From contig NGZR01000003.1 in assembly GCA_002197995.1 (NCBI GenBank), positions 4,402,001-4,466,000 of the forward strand: 64,000 bases of DNA, given 5' to 3'. The notes below the pieces were generated by a model that did not search any database, was not told the origin of the DNA, and was given only the letters and a program-made list of their open reading frames with translations. Below are positions 1-12,703 of the stretch, piece by piece. A program made the translations under genes and the position numbers. This DNA comes from Gaeumannomyces sp. JS-464 (Eukaryota; Ascomycota; Sordariomycetes; Magnaporthales; Magnaporthaceae). How positions within the stretch are numbered: position 1 is the first letter of the stretch; every line of letters starts with the position of its first letter.

Positions 1-1689
1 AACGACGGCGCCAGCAGGGATGGTCTGGCCGTTGGAGAGGGTGAAGGGCTTGCGCACTTTGCGTGCGAACACAGCTGGAGGAATATTTGTCTCTGTGTTA
101 ACTATGACCGTGTAGCTCGCAAGTTATGCGGGGAAAAAAAAAGTATATGTATACCATAGTTGGGATTGTTAACTCGCATCGATTCCTTCAGGAAACTGTC
201 AAGTTTTCGTAAGCTCTTCAGAGCTTGGTGTGTGAAGGATCCCTTATGCTCCGCCAGCGCAGCGGCACACTCCTGGCGCAGCTCGGGGATCAGCTCCGGG
301 TAGGCCGCAAGGTCGTAGAACCTAGAAAGGGGAAGGAGAGAGAACGGTCAGGCTAAGCGACAGGAGCAACAAAGCAGCAAGAAATCTTCGGCCCGGCAAC
401 ATACGCATGGGTGCATGCCAAGGCCGTGGTGTGGATGGCCGCAAACGTCGTCGTCAGCAGCAGCCGCGCGATCTCGAGCGTGTCCTCCTCGGTCTCCATA
501 ATCCACTGGAGCATGTCCTCGGGCTTGCGGTAGCCGCCGTCGCCCGACGGGTCCGCCCGCTCCGCCGCCCACCGCTCCTCGACGACGGGCTGGATGATGT
601 CGCGCAGCTCGCGCTCCCGGCTCCGGAGCCGGCGGACCGCGGGCAGCGACCGCCCCACCAGGGGCCTCAGCAACGGCGAGAGCCTGAAGACGGCCTCGCG
701 CGCCCTCGCAAGGTCCTCCGTGTAGCTCGCCGCCGCCTCGATGTACTGCTCCTCGACGCACAGCTCAGGCCCCACGAAGAGGCGGCCGGAGAGCGTGGCG
801 ATGACGCGCATGAACGTGGCCCGGACCTTTACCTCAGTCCAGTCCTGGCAGGAAGGGATCTCGCTCCTGAGTGTCCGGGACACCAATTCCGTGACGGCCC
901 GGCCGCTTCGCGCTGTCGTTTGTCTGTCAGCATGCCCACAGGGACAGGGATGGATGGAGAGAGTGCATAGGCTACAGGGGCTGCTAACTGAACGTCGACG
1001 TAAGTCTGGTCTTGACGGAGTGGGGAATGACGTCCTTAAGAACTATTCCTGTGTACTTCATGGCCATAGTCTATACAGAACACGTACTGTCAGCCGTGCG
1101 CATTATTTGGACACGGAGGGCTTGATCATGAGAATCCGTACCTCGATCATCGCACTCTTAAAGTCCAAAACATCGTCTCCGAGCTTCGCGAGCTCGGGAG
1201 AATACTTGTGCGGGACGATAAGAACATTTTTGTCTAAATCCTTGCGATCAGAAGGTAGTCCCCTCAACCGAGAGCCCCCAGAGGCTGGGTGCTGTCAAGG
1301 TCCAGTCCGATGGAATGCTCAAGGGCGAAGCATACGACGTGCAGATGTGATCCTGAACACTCTGTCTTTGAACTGTGCGTGCAAATGGTGTCAGACGGGA
1401 TCCTTCGGCGTGGCGATGCGCGTTTTGGCGATCAAAACTCGATATAGGGGCTGCTTACCTTTGTAGTGCCTTCGTCATACATCCTCCTGGAATACCTGCT
1501 GTACGCATGTCTGCGCTGCTTCTCGCCGCCAAACTCGGTCCCGACAAGGGGGAACGCCGCCAGGGGATCTTGTTTGAGGGCAGAATGTGCCGCCACGACG
1601 ATGAGTAGGACCAAGACGGCCGAGCAGACCAGCGAAGCATGCTCCCTGAAAAGGCCCGAAGGTAGCGAGGCAGACGAGTCGAGCTCCAT
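1..1689 (-). CDS. Cytochrome P450, CYP68/ent-kaurene-oxidase-like (3' end cut by window edge)
   Basis: A haem-thiolate monooxygenase, probably ER-anchored. Exon 1 (1459-1689) encodes a short Ser-rich head and one hydrophobic segment (LVCSAVLVLLIVVAA), then the linker typical of microsomal P450s. Later coding blocks carry NVLIVPHKYSPELAKLGDD (about 1150-1230), the F/G-helix and I-helix block (405 to about 890), and 174-321, which ends in FLKESMR, the ExxR motif of the K helix. The I helix reads TTFAAIHTTAL instead of AGxDT; this FAAIHTT form is characteristic of fungal ent-kaurene-oxidase-like P450s. The leftmost exon gives FTLSNGQTIPAGAVV. The haem-ligand cysteine would lie beyond base 1. The start at 1689 is preferred; an in-frame ATG at 1716 is possible. 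The exact boundary between about 900 and 1300 is not certain. Substrate unknown, and no biosynthetic neighbours are visible. Confidence 0.85.
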
Positions 1690-3070
1690 GGTGTTGTCCG
1701 CGGAAGTGTCCAACATTATATATGGAATCCGTACGAAACGCGGAAGCCAAGCTGTCAAGATGCCTTGCCGTTTGGCAGGTTATGAGCCTGCCTCTTTATA
1801 ATACCTAATGCCCTTCTCCCCTAGGGAACCTACCTCAAGTCCCTAAGCCCTAATGTAGGCATCACCCTCCCTCCTTGCCGATCCGTCGGTTTAACTGCCT
1901 AGGTATCTACCGGCCTGCCGAGAGTGCCGAGGTACCTCGGCAGCACCGTCGGTGGTCGATAGCCATGGTGCTGCGTTCACAGTTCAGCTTTGGACGGATC
2001 TTGCCTTGCAAAAACTTGTCCCAATTACCCCTCTTCGCGATCCAAAACTCAAAATTAACTTCCAGCTTGGTCGGCCTGTCAAGCTTGGTGTAGACAACTA
2101 TCCGAGTCATCACCCCCTACTTCTTTGGCGACGATCTGCAGCACTGTGAGGGGGATATCTTAACCGGTCTGTGGAAATACCCCGGCTAGCGAGACGGCCG
2201 GTATGCTCCGGAACTCTGACAAAATTAATGGGTAGCGGCAAATGCGGGAGGGAACACTTTCGAGGCGGCAGATAATAAATAAGCAAATAAGCTAAGGTAT
2301 ACGATAATATGTCGAAGGGGGGAGGCAAATCTTGAGGACTTGACCAAGTGCAATACCGATGCTTTTACTAGGTGCGATAGAGGTAATAATACTGCCTCGA
2401 GCCTTTGCTTTTCCTGTTGCTGTTACTTTTTTATTCCTTTTTTTATTTCGTTAACCGTTCCTGTTCCCTTCCCTTTTTTCCCCTATTTTCCTTTTTCTTC
2501 CCTATTCCTATTCTTATTCACTTTCCTTTTCCCGTTCCTTTTTCATGTTCTTTTTCATGTTCTTTTTCCTGTTCTTTCTCCTACTCTTGTTAGCGATTCT
2601 TACGTGTTTAATTATGACCCCAACCTCGAGTGTATGAGTGAGGGACATCGAGGTGGAAACGCAGCACGGAGGTCGGATTCGGTTGCTAACACACCCAGCA
2701 AACTACAGAGATAGACTGTTTCTTCGTTCAATAGTAAGTAGCCTTAGGATGGAAATACAGGGACCCAAAACAACAAAGCTCGTATCCGCAACCCTCTCGG
2801 TGCCTTTAGGACAAGGAAATGATGGCACAGCTAAGCCTTCATCCGGGAAACAGAAAAGAGAATATTGACCAGTAGAGGGGTTTTGACGGGCAGGGGCGAG
2901 AACAGGTACCGAGGTTTTGTCTCAGAGTAGAAAGAATTTGATGATAATAGGCATTACAGACGAGATCTTCCGTACCATCTGCGGGAAGAGTATCAACGAG
3001 GGGGTCCAATCATCAAGTGAAAACCGTAAGGAGACTGGGAGAAGATGAGAGGAGTCGGTTGCCGATCCAG
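1690..3070. other. Intergenic, no supported gene
   Basis: AT-rich, gene-poor DNA between the P450 promoter side and the 3' end of the next minus-strand gene. It contains a pyrimidine-rich low-complexity tract, listed separately. No open frame here resembles a known protein or shows convincing codon structure. Confidence 0.6.
2401..2592. repeat. Pyrimidine-rich low-complexity tract with 12-bp tandem unit
   Basis: About 190 bases of nearly pure C/T on the plus strand. The right part (about 2538-2580) is a degenerate tandem of a 12-bp unit (TTTTTCATGTTC and the variant TTTTTCCTGTTC). It probably arose by slippage; no gene function is inferred. Confidence 0.75.
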
Positions 3071-4386
3071 TCAATGGAAACCAAGATCGATGGAGAGCCG
3101 GGGCTGATCCGCGGTTGCGCCATCGCCCTCAGTCGGGGGAAGCTCAGCAGCCGGACTGGGCTCGGTGGCCAGGCCGTCGGGGAGAGCAGCCGGGGGATCG
3201 TCGGCAACATCGGCCAGATCCGGGGCAGGGTCGACAGGCGCCGGCACCTTATCCGTGACCTCGACGACTGGGTCCTCCTCAGCCACAGAAGCCTCGATGA
3301 CCGGATCCGCGTTGACAACACCCTCCTCTCCTTGGACCTCCGAGAGCGACTGCCGAGCTTCGGCCACGAAGTCTGTCAATAGCTCTTTGGCCGTTGATTC
3401 AAGTCGCGACTTGGTCACTTCAGCGTCCCGCTCGAGCTCCGAGGCTTCGACAGCGATATCGGTGGGGGGAGGGGAGCGGGCTCCTCTGCGACAGTGGCCA
3501 GAAGTGGATCCAGAACAGCTTTGGACGACTGCCTTGACGGCACCAACCCGGTCCCTCGGCGGGAGGAAGGCCCCGAAAGCGATCTGGCCAGCTCGCTCGC
3601 ACGACGGGAAGGAGGGACCGTGGAAGGGTTGGTTGGATCTTGCGAAACTGACGAGCGGCCCTCCAGAGCGTTGCTCATCTGGACGATTGAGACGCGAAGA
3701 GAATCCCTCGTGGCGGTGTTGGTGGCAGCCAAGGCTTGGTCAGTGGCTGTACGTGCTTTCTCCAGCTCCTTTGCAACGCTCTTCAGGACTTTGTCCAGAG
3801 CAGCCTGAAGGGGGTCTTTGCTCTTCTTCTTGGCCTTGGCCTCGTAAAGGGTCGGTTGCAGCGCCTGCATGGAGTTGTGGACTTTCAGAAGAGCGGTCTG
3901 GATGTCATGAAGAGCCTCGACGTCTGCGTGGACCTTGTGCAGAGCCTCAAGCTTCTTTGAAGTCTCGGTGACGATGGGTTCCAGGTCAGGGGACAGGTCG
4001 GCTGCCTTCTGGAGCTTGGCAAGGTGATAGGACGCCTCCTCGAAGATGTTGAGGAAGGGGGTGGAGACAGACGACCGGCTGCTGCCGGAAGAGGCCGTAG
4101 CGTGAGAAGACAGTGGCAGTGTCTCCGGCTGTTCGGGGGCCGGGAAACCGCTTGGGCCAGCGGTGTCCGAGATGACCGAGTCCACGCGGGCTGTCTCGGC
4201 TTCCTCGATCTCTCTGAGGAGGGAGTGGAGTCGGCCGAGGGACTCACGCGTGCCGAGCTGCCTGGTCTCGGCCTCGCCGACGAGTTGGATGGGAGCTTCG
4301 ACAGCTCCCAGCGGCGGGCTGACTTTGGGCAGGTCATCTGGATCGGGTGCCACCCTTGGCCGGATGCAGCAGAGACAGGGAGCCAT
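3071..4386 (-). CDS. Unknown protein with Cys-rich N terminus and coiled-coil middle; frame break near 3464-3474
   Basis: Not a family I recognise. The start at 4386 is chosen because ATG sits in a good context (AAGATGGC) and opens MAPCLCCIRPR, whose clustered cysteines could be acylated. Residues 20-100 are Pro/Ser-rich. Residues about 105-250 are rich in Leu, Lys, Glu and Ala with heptad-like spacing (KLEALHKVHADVEALHDIQ), suggesting a coiled coil. The strict frame stops at 3415 after SSSGTLK. The -1 frame overlapping this stop continues as good protein (AVEASELERDAEVTKSRLES, then a Glu/Asp/Pro-rich tail) to a stop at 3071. One extra base in the G6/G4 runs at 3464-3474 would join the frames, and no GT-AG intron with a branch site fits. 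Either this is an assembly deletion or the protein truly ends at 3415 (about 323 residues). Confidence 0.6.
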
Positions 4387-7300
4387 CTTGTGCTTGTGGG
4401 AGAGAAGATGCAGCTGAACGAGTAGAAATAATAATCGGACAAAGGCTGACCGGACAGCGTGTGATAAGACACAACGACTGCAGACTGATTGCTGGGAAAT
4501 CTCTGATATCTGTCTGAGCAGGTGGGGCAGATAATTTTGCGATATGCTATGGAACGGAGAACGATGTTTATGTGGTGATGGAGGAAGACAGTTTGTTGAC
4601 GGATGAAGGCCGTGAGCGTGTGCCAAATTGATCCCAGAGTTCCAGTACCAAACGACAACATCTTGCACCTACCGTCCATTCGTCTCCTAAACCAGACCCT
4701 TCCTCCATTTGCAGCTCCAGTGATAGCTGAATCTGGCAGGTACCGCCTGGCACATTGTTTTCTAGCAGGAACCCGTGTGCTGCTATCTTGGCCTGTGTCA
4801 GAGGCACTATCCGTCGTTGCGGCTCGTGCATGCCTGAGCCCCTAAGGAGGCAGCCACCAGCAGGATACCTACCTAGGTACCTACCTTACCTATCTACCTG
4901 TACCTGAAGGCACCTACTGTAACAATGGAATGAAGCTGTGGCATGGTGTGGATGGGAGCCACGCGAAGGAACGATGAAGCTCGGGGGCCCTCACGACCAA
5001 TTCTCGTCGCGACTCTTTTTGTCCTCTGGCACCCAGGGGGTTCCAATTTGAGCCTGCGGGCTGGGGTGATGGAGTGTCTTGTGAGGCGAGCAGCCAACTA
5101 GGACCTGTACTGACTTAATAAAGGGGCACTCCTGTGGACGTCATAGCAAGGAGAAGTTACCAAAGGCTCAACTCTCTCATGGGTGGGTTTCAGTGTGAAG
5201 GAGAGAGGGCGCAGATATCTTTCGACTGGAGTCTCCACGCCCACTTCGACCATGGAAGACATGGATTTAGCGATGGAAATTCGTTCCACTGTTTGTGCGT
5301 TTTACCGCGCGTTTGCGTTACCATTCGTTTTTGCCTTCGGCAAAGGCCACCCGCGCCCGCGATAAACGTTATTGCCTTTGAAGCATAGAATTCTCTGGCA
5401 GCCTCCCGATAGGCAGGCAGGCTCGGGGCGGGAGGCTGCAGACAAAACGCGCGAGCCATCAATCGCCATGGCGGAAGCACGTTTTCCAAATGCCGATTCC
5501 TGGCTGTGGCAGCGTCCATCTGCATGTCACAAGCGGTCTAGCCCAAGCCTCCGAGGTCATCGCCGCGTGCAACAGATTTGTCTAGTTCAGCACTATCCAC
5601 GCGTTTCCGGACCGAGGAAAGCTTGGCGGTTGGTGGTGAGGAGCTGAGGTTGTGCGCTTGTCAAACAATTGTGACGTCTTCTGTGCAACTTCTCTGCCAA
5701 GCCGGGCGGTCGATCCCCAAGGCCGAATGCCGACCCACCGATCCTGAATGGAGCACGGCCAAGCACATGCAACGCTCTGGAATCAACGGCAAGGACCACC
5801 CCCCATGCACCACCATACATGGAATGCGCGACCCATGCCACCAAAGCCATTGCAATCGTTCGCCCCTTTTTGCGCCACGCACGGAGACACACTGTTTGCT
5901 CGCTCGGCGGACACTATCGGGGGATCCGACTGACAAAGAAGGGATGAAATGGCCATCGATCCAGGGGATAAATGGGATGACCCAAGAGCCAATGGGCATG
6001 CATCCAAGGATAGACTTCGTGCTTTCCGTAGACATACGAGCCGTAATAAATGGCTGTCCTATGATTGACATGCACAGCTTACTGGCCCCGGCATTCTCCA
6101 TTATGGGACGATGTATCGACCACCGACGACCGACAAAGGTCCGGGGAGTGCTGCGTTGTGGTCGGCGGAGTGATAAAACACCGATCTGCCGATTGTCCCC
6201 GACTGGCCAAATGGGGGCCTCGTTGCTGGACCACCAGATACCAGTCGCCAGTCACGCAGTGCACACAATATGTGCAACCGCATCCCATCTGTCGGATTGA
6301 GATTGTTTTCGTATTGGGTGGAGCTGTCCGATTGTCGTTAGTTGGCGGCCGCCCATGGGGCTGTGCTGACAAGGTTTCTTGGAGCCAAAGGACGGTGGCC
6401 GGCGGCGCGTGTGGCAGGTCGCTGCGAAAGAAACAACAGGGGCAGGAGATTACCGCCGCGATAGGGTTTTAGTCATTTAATCCCGAAAAATTCAACAAGC
6501 GGGCTCGATTCTGCGACCCTTCTCTTCCACGGGTCCCTGCCGCGATGCCGCGAGGCGAGGGGTGCCCGAGCCTTCTTGGGCTGACCATGAAGTGTGCTAT
6601 GCAATGCATGCTGATAGCGGCGGCAGTAGCTGTTATGGGAGCTGAAAGCAATGCGCCTCGCCCCCCTGTGGCCGGCTCTCGACAAAAGGGCATCACTAGG
6701 CTTCCTTTCCACATCTGCTGGACCTGACTACCCGCCTTGGGAATATAATCCGTGGTCAGAGGCACTGCCTCGCGACAGGCATGGCTTCGATATTTCGTGG
6801 CCTCAAGCGGGCTAGAAACGAAATAAGCGGTCCTACCAGCTCATGATCGGCTGTTTCGTTTTCGTAATCAGGGTAGGCAGCGATAACAGAAAAGGCGGGT
6901 AGGTAGACTTTGCAAGAAAGTCTTGGCGAAACACTCTTTTATCCTTCTCCGCACATCGTAGGAAGGAAGTGGAATTGTCGTCGTGGTCACCATCGTGTGC
7001 GCTGTCGCAATCAATATTGGCATGCATGGATAAGTATGTATGTTCTCAGTGCCGACCGCCTCAGTCTTGATAGGGAGGGATTAGGACGGCAGCCAACTGG
7101 ATGTCCTCGAGGATCCCTCAAGCTCTCCCGTCTTCGGCCTTGTCAAGCGATTTGGGTGCGGAAGTCCTCTGCGAAGTGAGGGCGCGGAAGATATCACGCA
7201 TGAGATGAGACGAAGCGACTTCATGTCCCAGGCAGGCAGGTGAATATCCGCCGCGGGGGCCGACAGGTGTCCCCGAGGGTGGCTGTCATCACCGCTCTGG

Positions 7301-8168
7301 CGCCCGGCTTCGAGACACGGCCCAAAAGGGGAACCTGGGCGTCGTCATCCTAGGCCGCAGATGTTGGTTGGTTTGGGAACCGAAGGTCCGCTTCCACGCG
7401 CGGGTGGACAAGGTTCCCCGATCTGACGGAAAACGCTCTTCGAGCCAGTGCGAGGTGGATGCAACAGACGCCAGCAGGAAAAGGGGAGGGGAAGGGGACA
7501 GAGCCCAAGGAAGGCGGTGGTGCAGTGCTTGCCCCGGCTTCGGCTGAGGCATGTACTGGGTACAGGGAGCGACTTGCCAAGGGCCGCAGGTCTTGGGCCG
7601 ACCAGTGCAGATCGGCTATCTGGGGAGTCCATGGCGGGTGCGAGGACAGATGAGCGAGCGGCGGAACTGGCTGCGGGGCATGAGTGCTGGTGCACGGGGT
7701 ACCCGCTACCTGAAGCACGAAACAGGCTGTGCAATGTGCTGCAGCACTGTGATTGGTTGGATCTTTCACGAACCCCGGGTCCGGTCGATTTGGAGCTGAC
7801 GCGGCCCTCATGAGTTTGCCCAACCAGGGAAGGTGGGTCCCAGACACAGCCCGGCCCCGCTCCTCGCTCGATCCCCTTTTCCAGTAGGCCTCAAAATCCC
7901 CGTTCTTTCCGGGAGCCAACGCTCTTCTCCCAGACGCCCGCGATTGATTCCCAAGCCTTCTGCCCAACCCAAGCTTTTTTTTTTCTTCTTTCTTTTTTTT
8001 ATGCCATCCCTGATCATTTTCCCACCGTGAACCGATCAAAACGACAGCAACTGCCGCCGCCTGCTCGAGCACGACGACAAAGAACAACGTCGCTGACTCC
8101 TCGCTACCACCATCCTCCTTCGCATCCGCCGCCAGCAGCTTTTCGCCACCACCGGCCTATTTGGCTTG
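4387..8168. other. Long intergenic region / bZIP upstream region
   Basis: 3.8 kb without a supportable gene between two divergent transcription units. It holds a CTAC/ACCT-type tetranucleotide tract (about 4866-4907) and a T-rich stretch just upstream of the bZIP start (about 7974-8000). The length is unusual for this window and may include 5' UTR and regulatory DNA of the bZIP gene. Long open frames at 5578-6300 and 7350-8087 were judged chance. Confidence 0.55.
4866..4907. repeat. ACCT/TACC tetranucleotide tract
   Basis: Degenerate tandem of TACC/ACCT units (ACCTACCTAGGTACCTACC and so on). A shorter relative is seen at 49445-49469. This is simple-sequence DNA common in filamentous fungal intergenic regions. 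Confidence 0.75.
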
Positions 8169-10075
8169 ATGAACGGTATCAAGCAGGAACAAGAGTTCGG
8201 CAGCGTTAGCATGTCGAAGGGGCCGTCAAACACCAGCCCGACCACGTCGCAGGCGGGCATCATGGATCCGCTCGTCGACTCTCTCATCGACTTTGGCGAG
8301 TACGACAGCAGCAACATGTCATACCAATCACCCTCGCTGTCGCCAGCAGCGACCTCCAAGGCTTCGTTCCCGAGGCCCCCCCCTTGGCCACGACCCCGAT
8401 CTCCCTCTTGACGACGACTCAACCCCTCTCCGGGCCCAGCCACGACTACGACATGTACAAGCAGCAGACGGGCATTGTTCCTGGCGCTCTGGCAACGACC
8501 CTGGCGGTCAACCAGAACAACACCCAGATCACGGGCTACTCCTCGTTCAACATCGAGGAGTACCTCGGGATGAGCAACCCAGACTTCGACTTCAACACCA
8601 GCCCATCGCAGCACACCGTCGACATGGAGATGGAATTTGATTCGCCTGCCGACAACAACTTCTTCTTTGGCTCGACCGTCAACCCCAGCATCATCAGCAG
8701 TCAGGACTCTCAGGGCCTCCCGTCGCCCTCGCCCCTTTCGTCCTCGGGCAGTGGCCCCACCAGGGTGTGGCCCGGAATGCACCAGCAGCAGGCCGCCCTC
8801 GCCAAGGCTCAGGCTCAGCAGAAGATGCAGCAGCAGATCATCCAGCAGAGGCAGCAGCCGCCGCCTCAGCAGGCCAAGCACCAGCGCTCCAAGTCCAATC
8901 AGCCATCCGACCCCATCGTTGAGCAGAAGATCACGCAGCTTCTCAACTCTATGCGGGCCAAGCCCTCGACTGGCGAGCCTCAGAACCAGAGCCCTGTCCT
9001 CCACCCGCCTCGATCCAGGAAGGATGAAGAGGACATGGACGAGGACGAGAGGCTGCTTGCCAGTGAGGAGGGCAAAAAGCTTACCAGCAAGGAGCGCCGG
9101 CAACTGAGGAACAAGGTCTCCGCCCGCGCTTTCCGTTCAAGGAGAAAAGGCAAGTGACCCATTAAACCAAGGATCGCTGATCGGAACTATCCAAGCAAGG
9201 AAACAATGCTAACATTCTGATACAGAGTACATCACGCAGCTCGAGAGCGAGATTGCCGCAAAGGTCACCGAGAATGGCGATCTGCGCGCGCACAACCGTG
9301 CTCTTCAGGACGAGAACAAGAGGCTTCAGGATCTCACCCGCATGCTTCTTTCGTCGCCTTCTTTCTCTGATTTCCTCGACCGCCTCAGCTCCAACCCGGG
9401 TCAACCTCCCCAGGCACCACAACCCGCCCCCCAGGCCGAGCAGAGGCCGGAGTCGCGCCAGATGCCCAAGGACGTCAACCCATATGCCGCCCAGCAGCAT
9501 CGTCAGCAGATCGGCATGGCCATGATTCCTGAGCAGACCATGGACTTTTCAGCAGGTCTAGCATTGGACACCGACATTACTAGCTTCAACTTCCAGCCGC
9601 AAGTTTACGCGGTCATGGAGACTCCTGAAATCGTTCTTCCTTCTATCGAGTCCTCTGTACTCTCTGGCAAGACCTCCAACTTCATCGGCGAGACCTTTGA
9701 TTCTGATGACGAGAAGATTGACGCGCCCATCATCACGCGCCCTGATCGCTTCGAAGAGGAGAAACTTGATGCCCGGTTACTCCAGTGACTCCGGTGCTCT
9801 CGGACCCCGAATTCGAGAACGATCCTGCCTTCGCTCTCTACAACGATTCCCCGGTCGTCGGTATATCCTCGGCTGAGCCCCTCGAGGTTAAACTCCGATG
9901 GTCTCGCCAACATCGACATCTTCGCGGCATCGAGACTGAGAAGGCATTGGCCCGCTACGAGCTCGTAGATGCTGCCGACGAGGAGGCTCAGGCTGCTCTT
10001 GCTACCTACAGACTTGAGCGCATGACGGCGAGGCTAGACTCGATGATGGAGCAGTTGGAATCACTTGAGTTTTAA
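8169..10075 (+). CDS. meaB: bZIP transcription factor, MeaB-like; GC-AG intron and frame breaks
   Basis: The DNA-binding domain spans the only intron: KLTSKERRQLRNKVSARAF then RSRRK before it, EYITQLESEIAAKVTENGDL and a leucine-rich zipper after it, followed by LTRMLLSSPSFSDFL. NKVSARAFRSRRKEYI is the basic region of MeaB, the Aspergillus/Fusarium factor acting in nitrogen metabolite repression; the assignment rests on my memory of that motif. The intron is 9150-9225, with donor GCAAGT (GC-AG class), branch GCTAAC and acceptor ACAG. The N-terminal half is Ser/Gln-rich with a poly-Gln-type stretch at about 8785-8885. The C terminus (ALARYELVDAADEEAQAAL) is acidic and helical. The frame changes at the C8 run 8376-8383 and near 9783, each equivalent to one missing base. 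A compensating pair near 9893/9930 is also possible. Start ATG 8169 follows a long pyrimidine-rich leader. Likely about 610 residues if continuous. Confidence 0.75.
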
Positions 10076-12703
10076 CTCGTGATCCCGCATCTTTTGCAAT
10101 TCTCTTGTCTAATTCTTGTCTATAACACTACAAGCATCTGTTCTTATTCGAGGCCCTCCATCTTTCAATTACCGGCGTATTCGGAAGACTTGGAGAGACT
10201 GACTCGTCATGGAGTTTATCAGGCCAGACCGGGTCATTTCTTTCAACCCCTGATTCTTGTTTTTTTATCACCCTCCTTTCTTCCCCTATTTTTCACGATT
10301 TATGAGGCTTGGTACAATATTTAGTTTCCTTCCATCTCGACCAGTACAAATCCTTCCACGACGTGTCATCTAGGATTCGTGACTCCACAATTCATACATC
10401 TCACTTTTTATATTTTATAAAGGTCGACTCAAATCTCTTTTTGCCTTTGGCTGTTGGCATTGGCATTGGCTGTCATGTATTTGACTGGCGCTTCGTTTCT
10501 AAGTAGATAGAATAGCTACCCAGCTATTACACCTCATCGATCAATTTCCATTAATGAACTGGAACCACAACAAAGCGCAAGCAAAGTCATGTCCTGTATC
10601 TGGATCCATTTCTCCGTATCTCGTCTCAGGTACTACTAGGTCGCTTGCGAGTATGAAGGTGCCTACGATCCTCGCTCACATATTAAACCCCAATCCGCTA
10701 ACGCCGCATCACCTACACCCATCCCTCGCAAATGTGAGATATCCGCCAAATGCTATGCCGTCTTTGTGGCGGCGGGGACAGGTGGAAAAGTTCGGGCAGC
10801 GTTGGCCTGGTCCTCGACTATTCGGACGAATCCCCATCGGATATTACCTTGATCAAAATCGGGAAGGAAACAAGATGTCGTGCTTTAACCGCCCGCGTAG
10901 AATTCTCACCTCAGTGATGGCTAAGTGTCCTTGCTGTCAAGGCAGTCTTTGTGATTGTGATGTGGACGCTTTTGCTCAATAAACGCAGTAACATGAAAAT
11001 GTGTTTCTGATGCATGAGCTGGGTCAACACAGCCCAGGACCGAGGTGGGAACGTCACTGGTGGCAATGGCTTGCCACCCGTCAAACCTAGGCACATCCTC
11101 CCGACATGATGGGCGTAGGTGATGAAAATAGAGCAGAGGGGAAAGCGGGAAGAAAAAAAGAAGAAAAAAAAAAACCATCCTCAGAAATCACAGCTTTGAA
11201 ACGGGGTGTATAGGGGACAGCCGAGGAAGATGTCGAGTTTCAGCTAATTGCCGATCAGAATCGCGCGCGAACGCGTGTGAGACGGTAGATACGTAGATGA
11301 ACGTATGTTGTCTGAGGCATGTGCTATCAGGAAAGGAGGGGCGAGGGGCGAGCAAACAAGAAAAATGACACGGACACGAACACAGACACCGGGTCATCGA
11401 TGACTGCACGCAGGCCCTCGCGTGACTGGGCTTTGGCGAATGAACGTCGGAGAAACCTAATATGGGTGCAATTCGACTCGGCCCGAGCCAGAAACCCAAG
11501 TACACCTTTCCCGTCACAGCAGGTATGGACGGGTGTTGCGTGGGTATGCGTACATCTTGCCCGGTATTATCGCAGGTAGCTTATAGCCTCTATATGCCCA
11601 CCCAGCTGACCACATACTCATGCGCATATTCCACCCAGGGGTGGCAGTTTGCTTCGTCGAATTAGGTGGTGGCGAGGATGGGGAGGGTCTGCACATCGAC
11701 AGGAGAAGCCGGTCCCTGCGCACAGCGGAGCACAAATTGATGGGGCACACAGTTGTGCCACAGCGGCCCGAGGCTCGGTAGATGTGGTCGGGAAGCACAT
11801 ACGGATACCTAAGCTCAAGGCCTAGCCAGATGAAAGCAGGGAGGGCGTGGGGTTTGGTCTAGAAAGTTAGGTGCAGGCATATGACCGGGAATCATCCAAA
11901 GGTTCCCGTCATTTCCTCCCGCGGGAGGGCTCAGAGAGCCCAGATTGGGCGAACGGTTTGACGAAAACAATGCCATCAAATTGTAAAATAGATTGCCGGG
12001 TCGTTGGGAAACGGCGCGTAAGGTTTCCAGCGCTGTCAAGGATCTCGGGAGACCGCGAGGTTAGATGGGTGACCAAGAGCTGGGAGCCACGCTGCCTGGG
12101 AGGGTGACATCCTAAAACTCTATCCGAGGCTGCGTGATCACCTCATTGGAGTTTTGAGAGACCCTGCTCGTGCCACATGGGAAAGCGCTGGGGTGATGGG
12201 GAAACGAAAGATGAGCTGTACTTTTCTTGTGTGTGTTTTCCCGCTGCCTATTCATGGAAACAGGACCCGAGGATATACTCAATGCCTGGAGATAGAAGAG
12301 CAGAGTTCATTCTATCTCTGGTGGATAACAGGGAGATCCGATACGCACTTGCACCCCAAAAAGCCTCCATCGGCGCCAAGGACAAGGATCCTCGGGGAGC
12401 GAGACCAAGTTAAATAACAAGGAAATGGGCCGAGGGAGACACCATAAATGACTTGGGGAGCCAAAAATAAAGTGAGGCTTTAGCCACCAACGGTTCCAGG
12501 CCCTTACTCCTCGTAGATATTTGTGACGCTGACGGGCGTGCGTCCGCGCCGAACCTTCAATTAGCACCTGACCCCGAAAATTCTGTCTCTCATATCCGTG
12601 TACGGTGCATTTAAAGAGGACCGGGAACAACGCTTCGCCAAGGACGCTGAAATGAAGGAGGGGAAGTACGGGAGAAAAAAAAAAATTAACAGGAAAACTG
12701 CAC
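10076..12703. other. Intergenic between convergent genes
   Basis: 2.6 kb between the 3' ends of the bZIP gene and the alpha-amylase gene. It includes T-rich sequence just after the bZIP stop, consistent with a 3' UTR, and a short A-tract near 11155-11174. No coding region, RNA gene or mobile element is recognisable. Confidence 0.55.

Noticed and set aside
1840..1856. Telomere-like CCCTAA units
   Set aside because: Only two imperfect, separated copies in ordinary intergenic DNA.
5578..6300. Plus-strand open frame of 240 codons
   Set aside because: Composition is Cys/His/Pro-rich without ordered motifs or splice support; overlaps equally long frames on the other strand.
7350..8087. Minus-strand open frame of 245 codons upstream of the bZIP gene
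   Set aside because: Contains a poly-Lys run from a T-rich leader and no recognisable domain; best read as bZIP leader DNA.
8036..9103. Minus-strand open frame of 355 codons
   Set aside because: Antisense shadow of the bZIP gene, ending in Arg/Ser low complexity.
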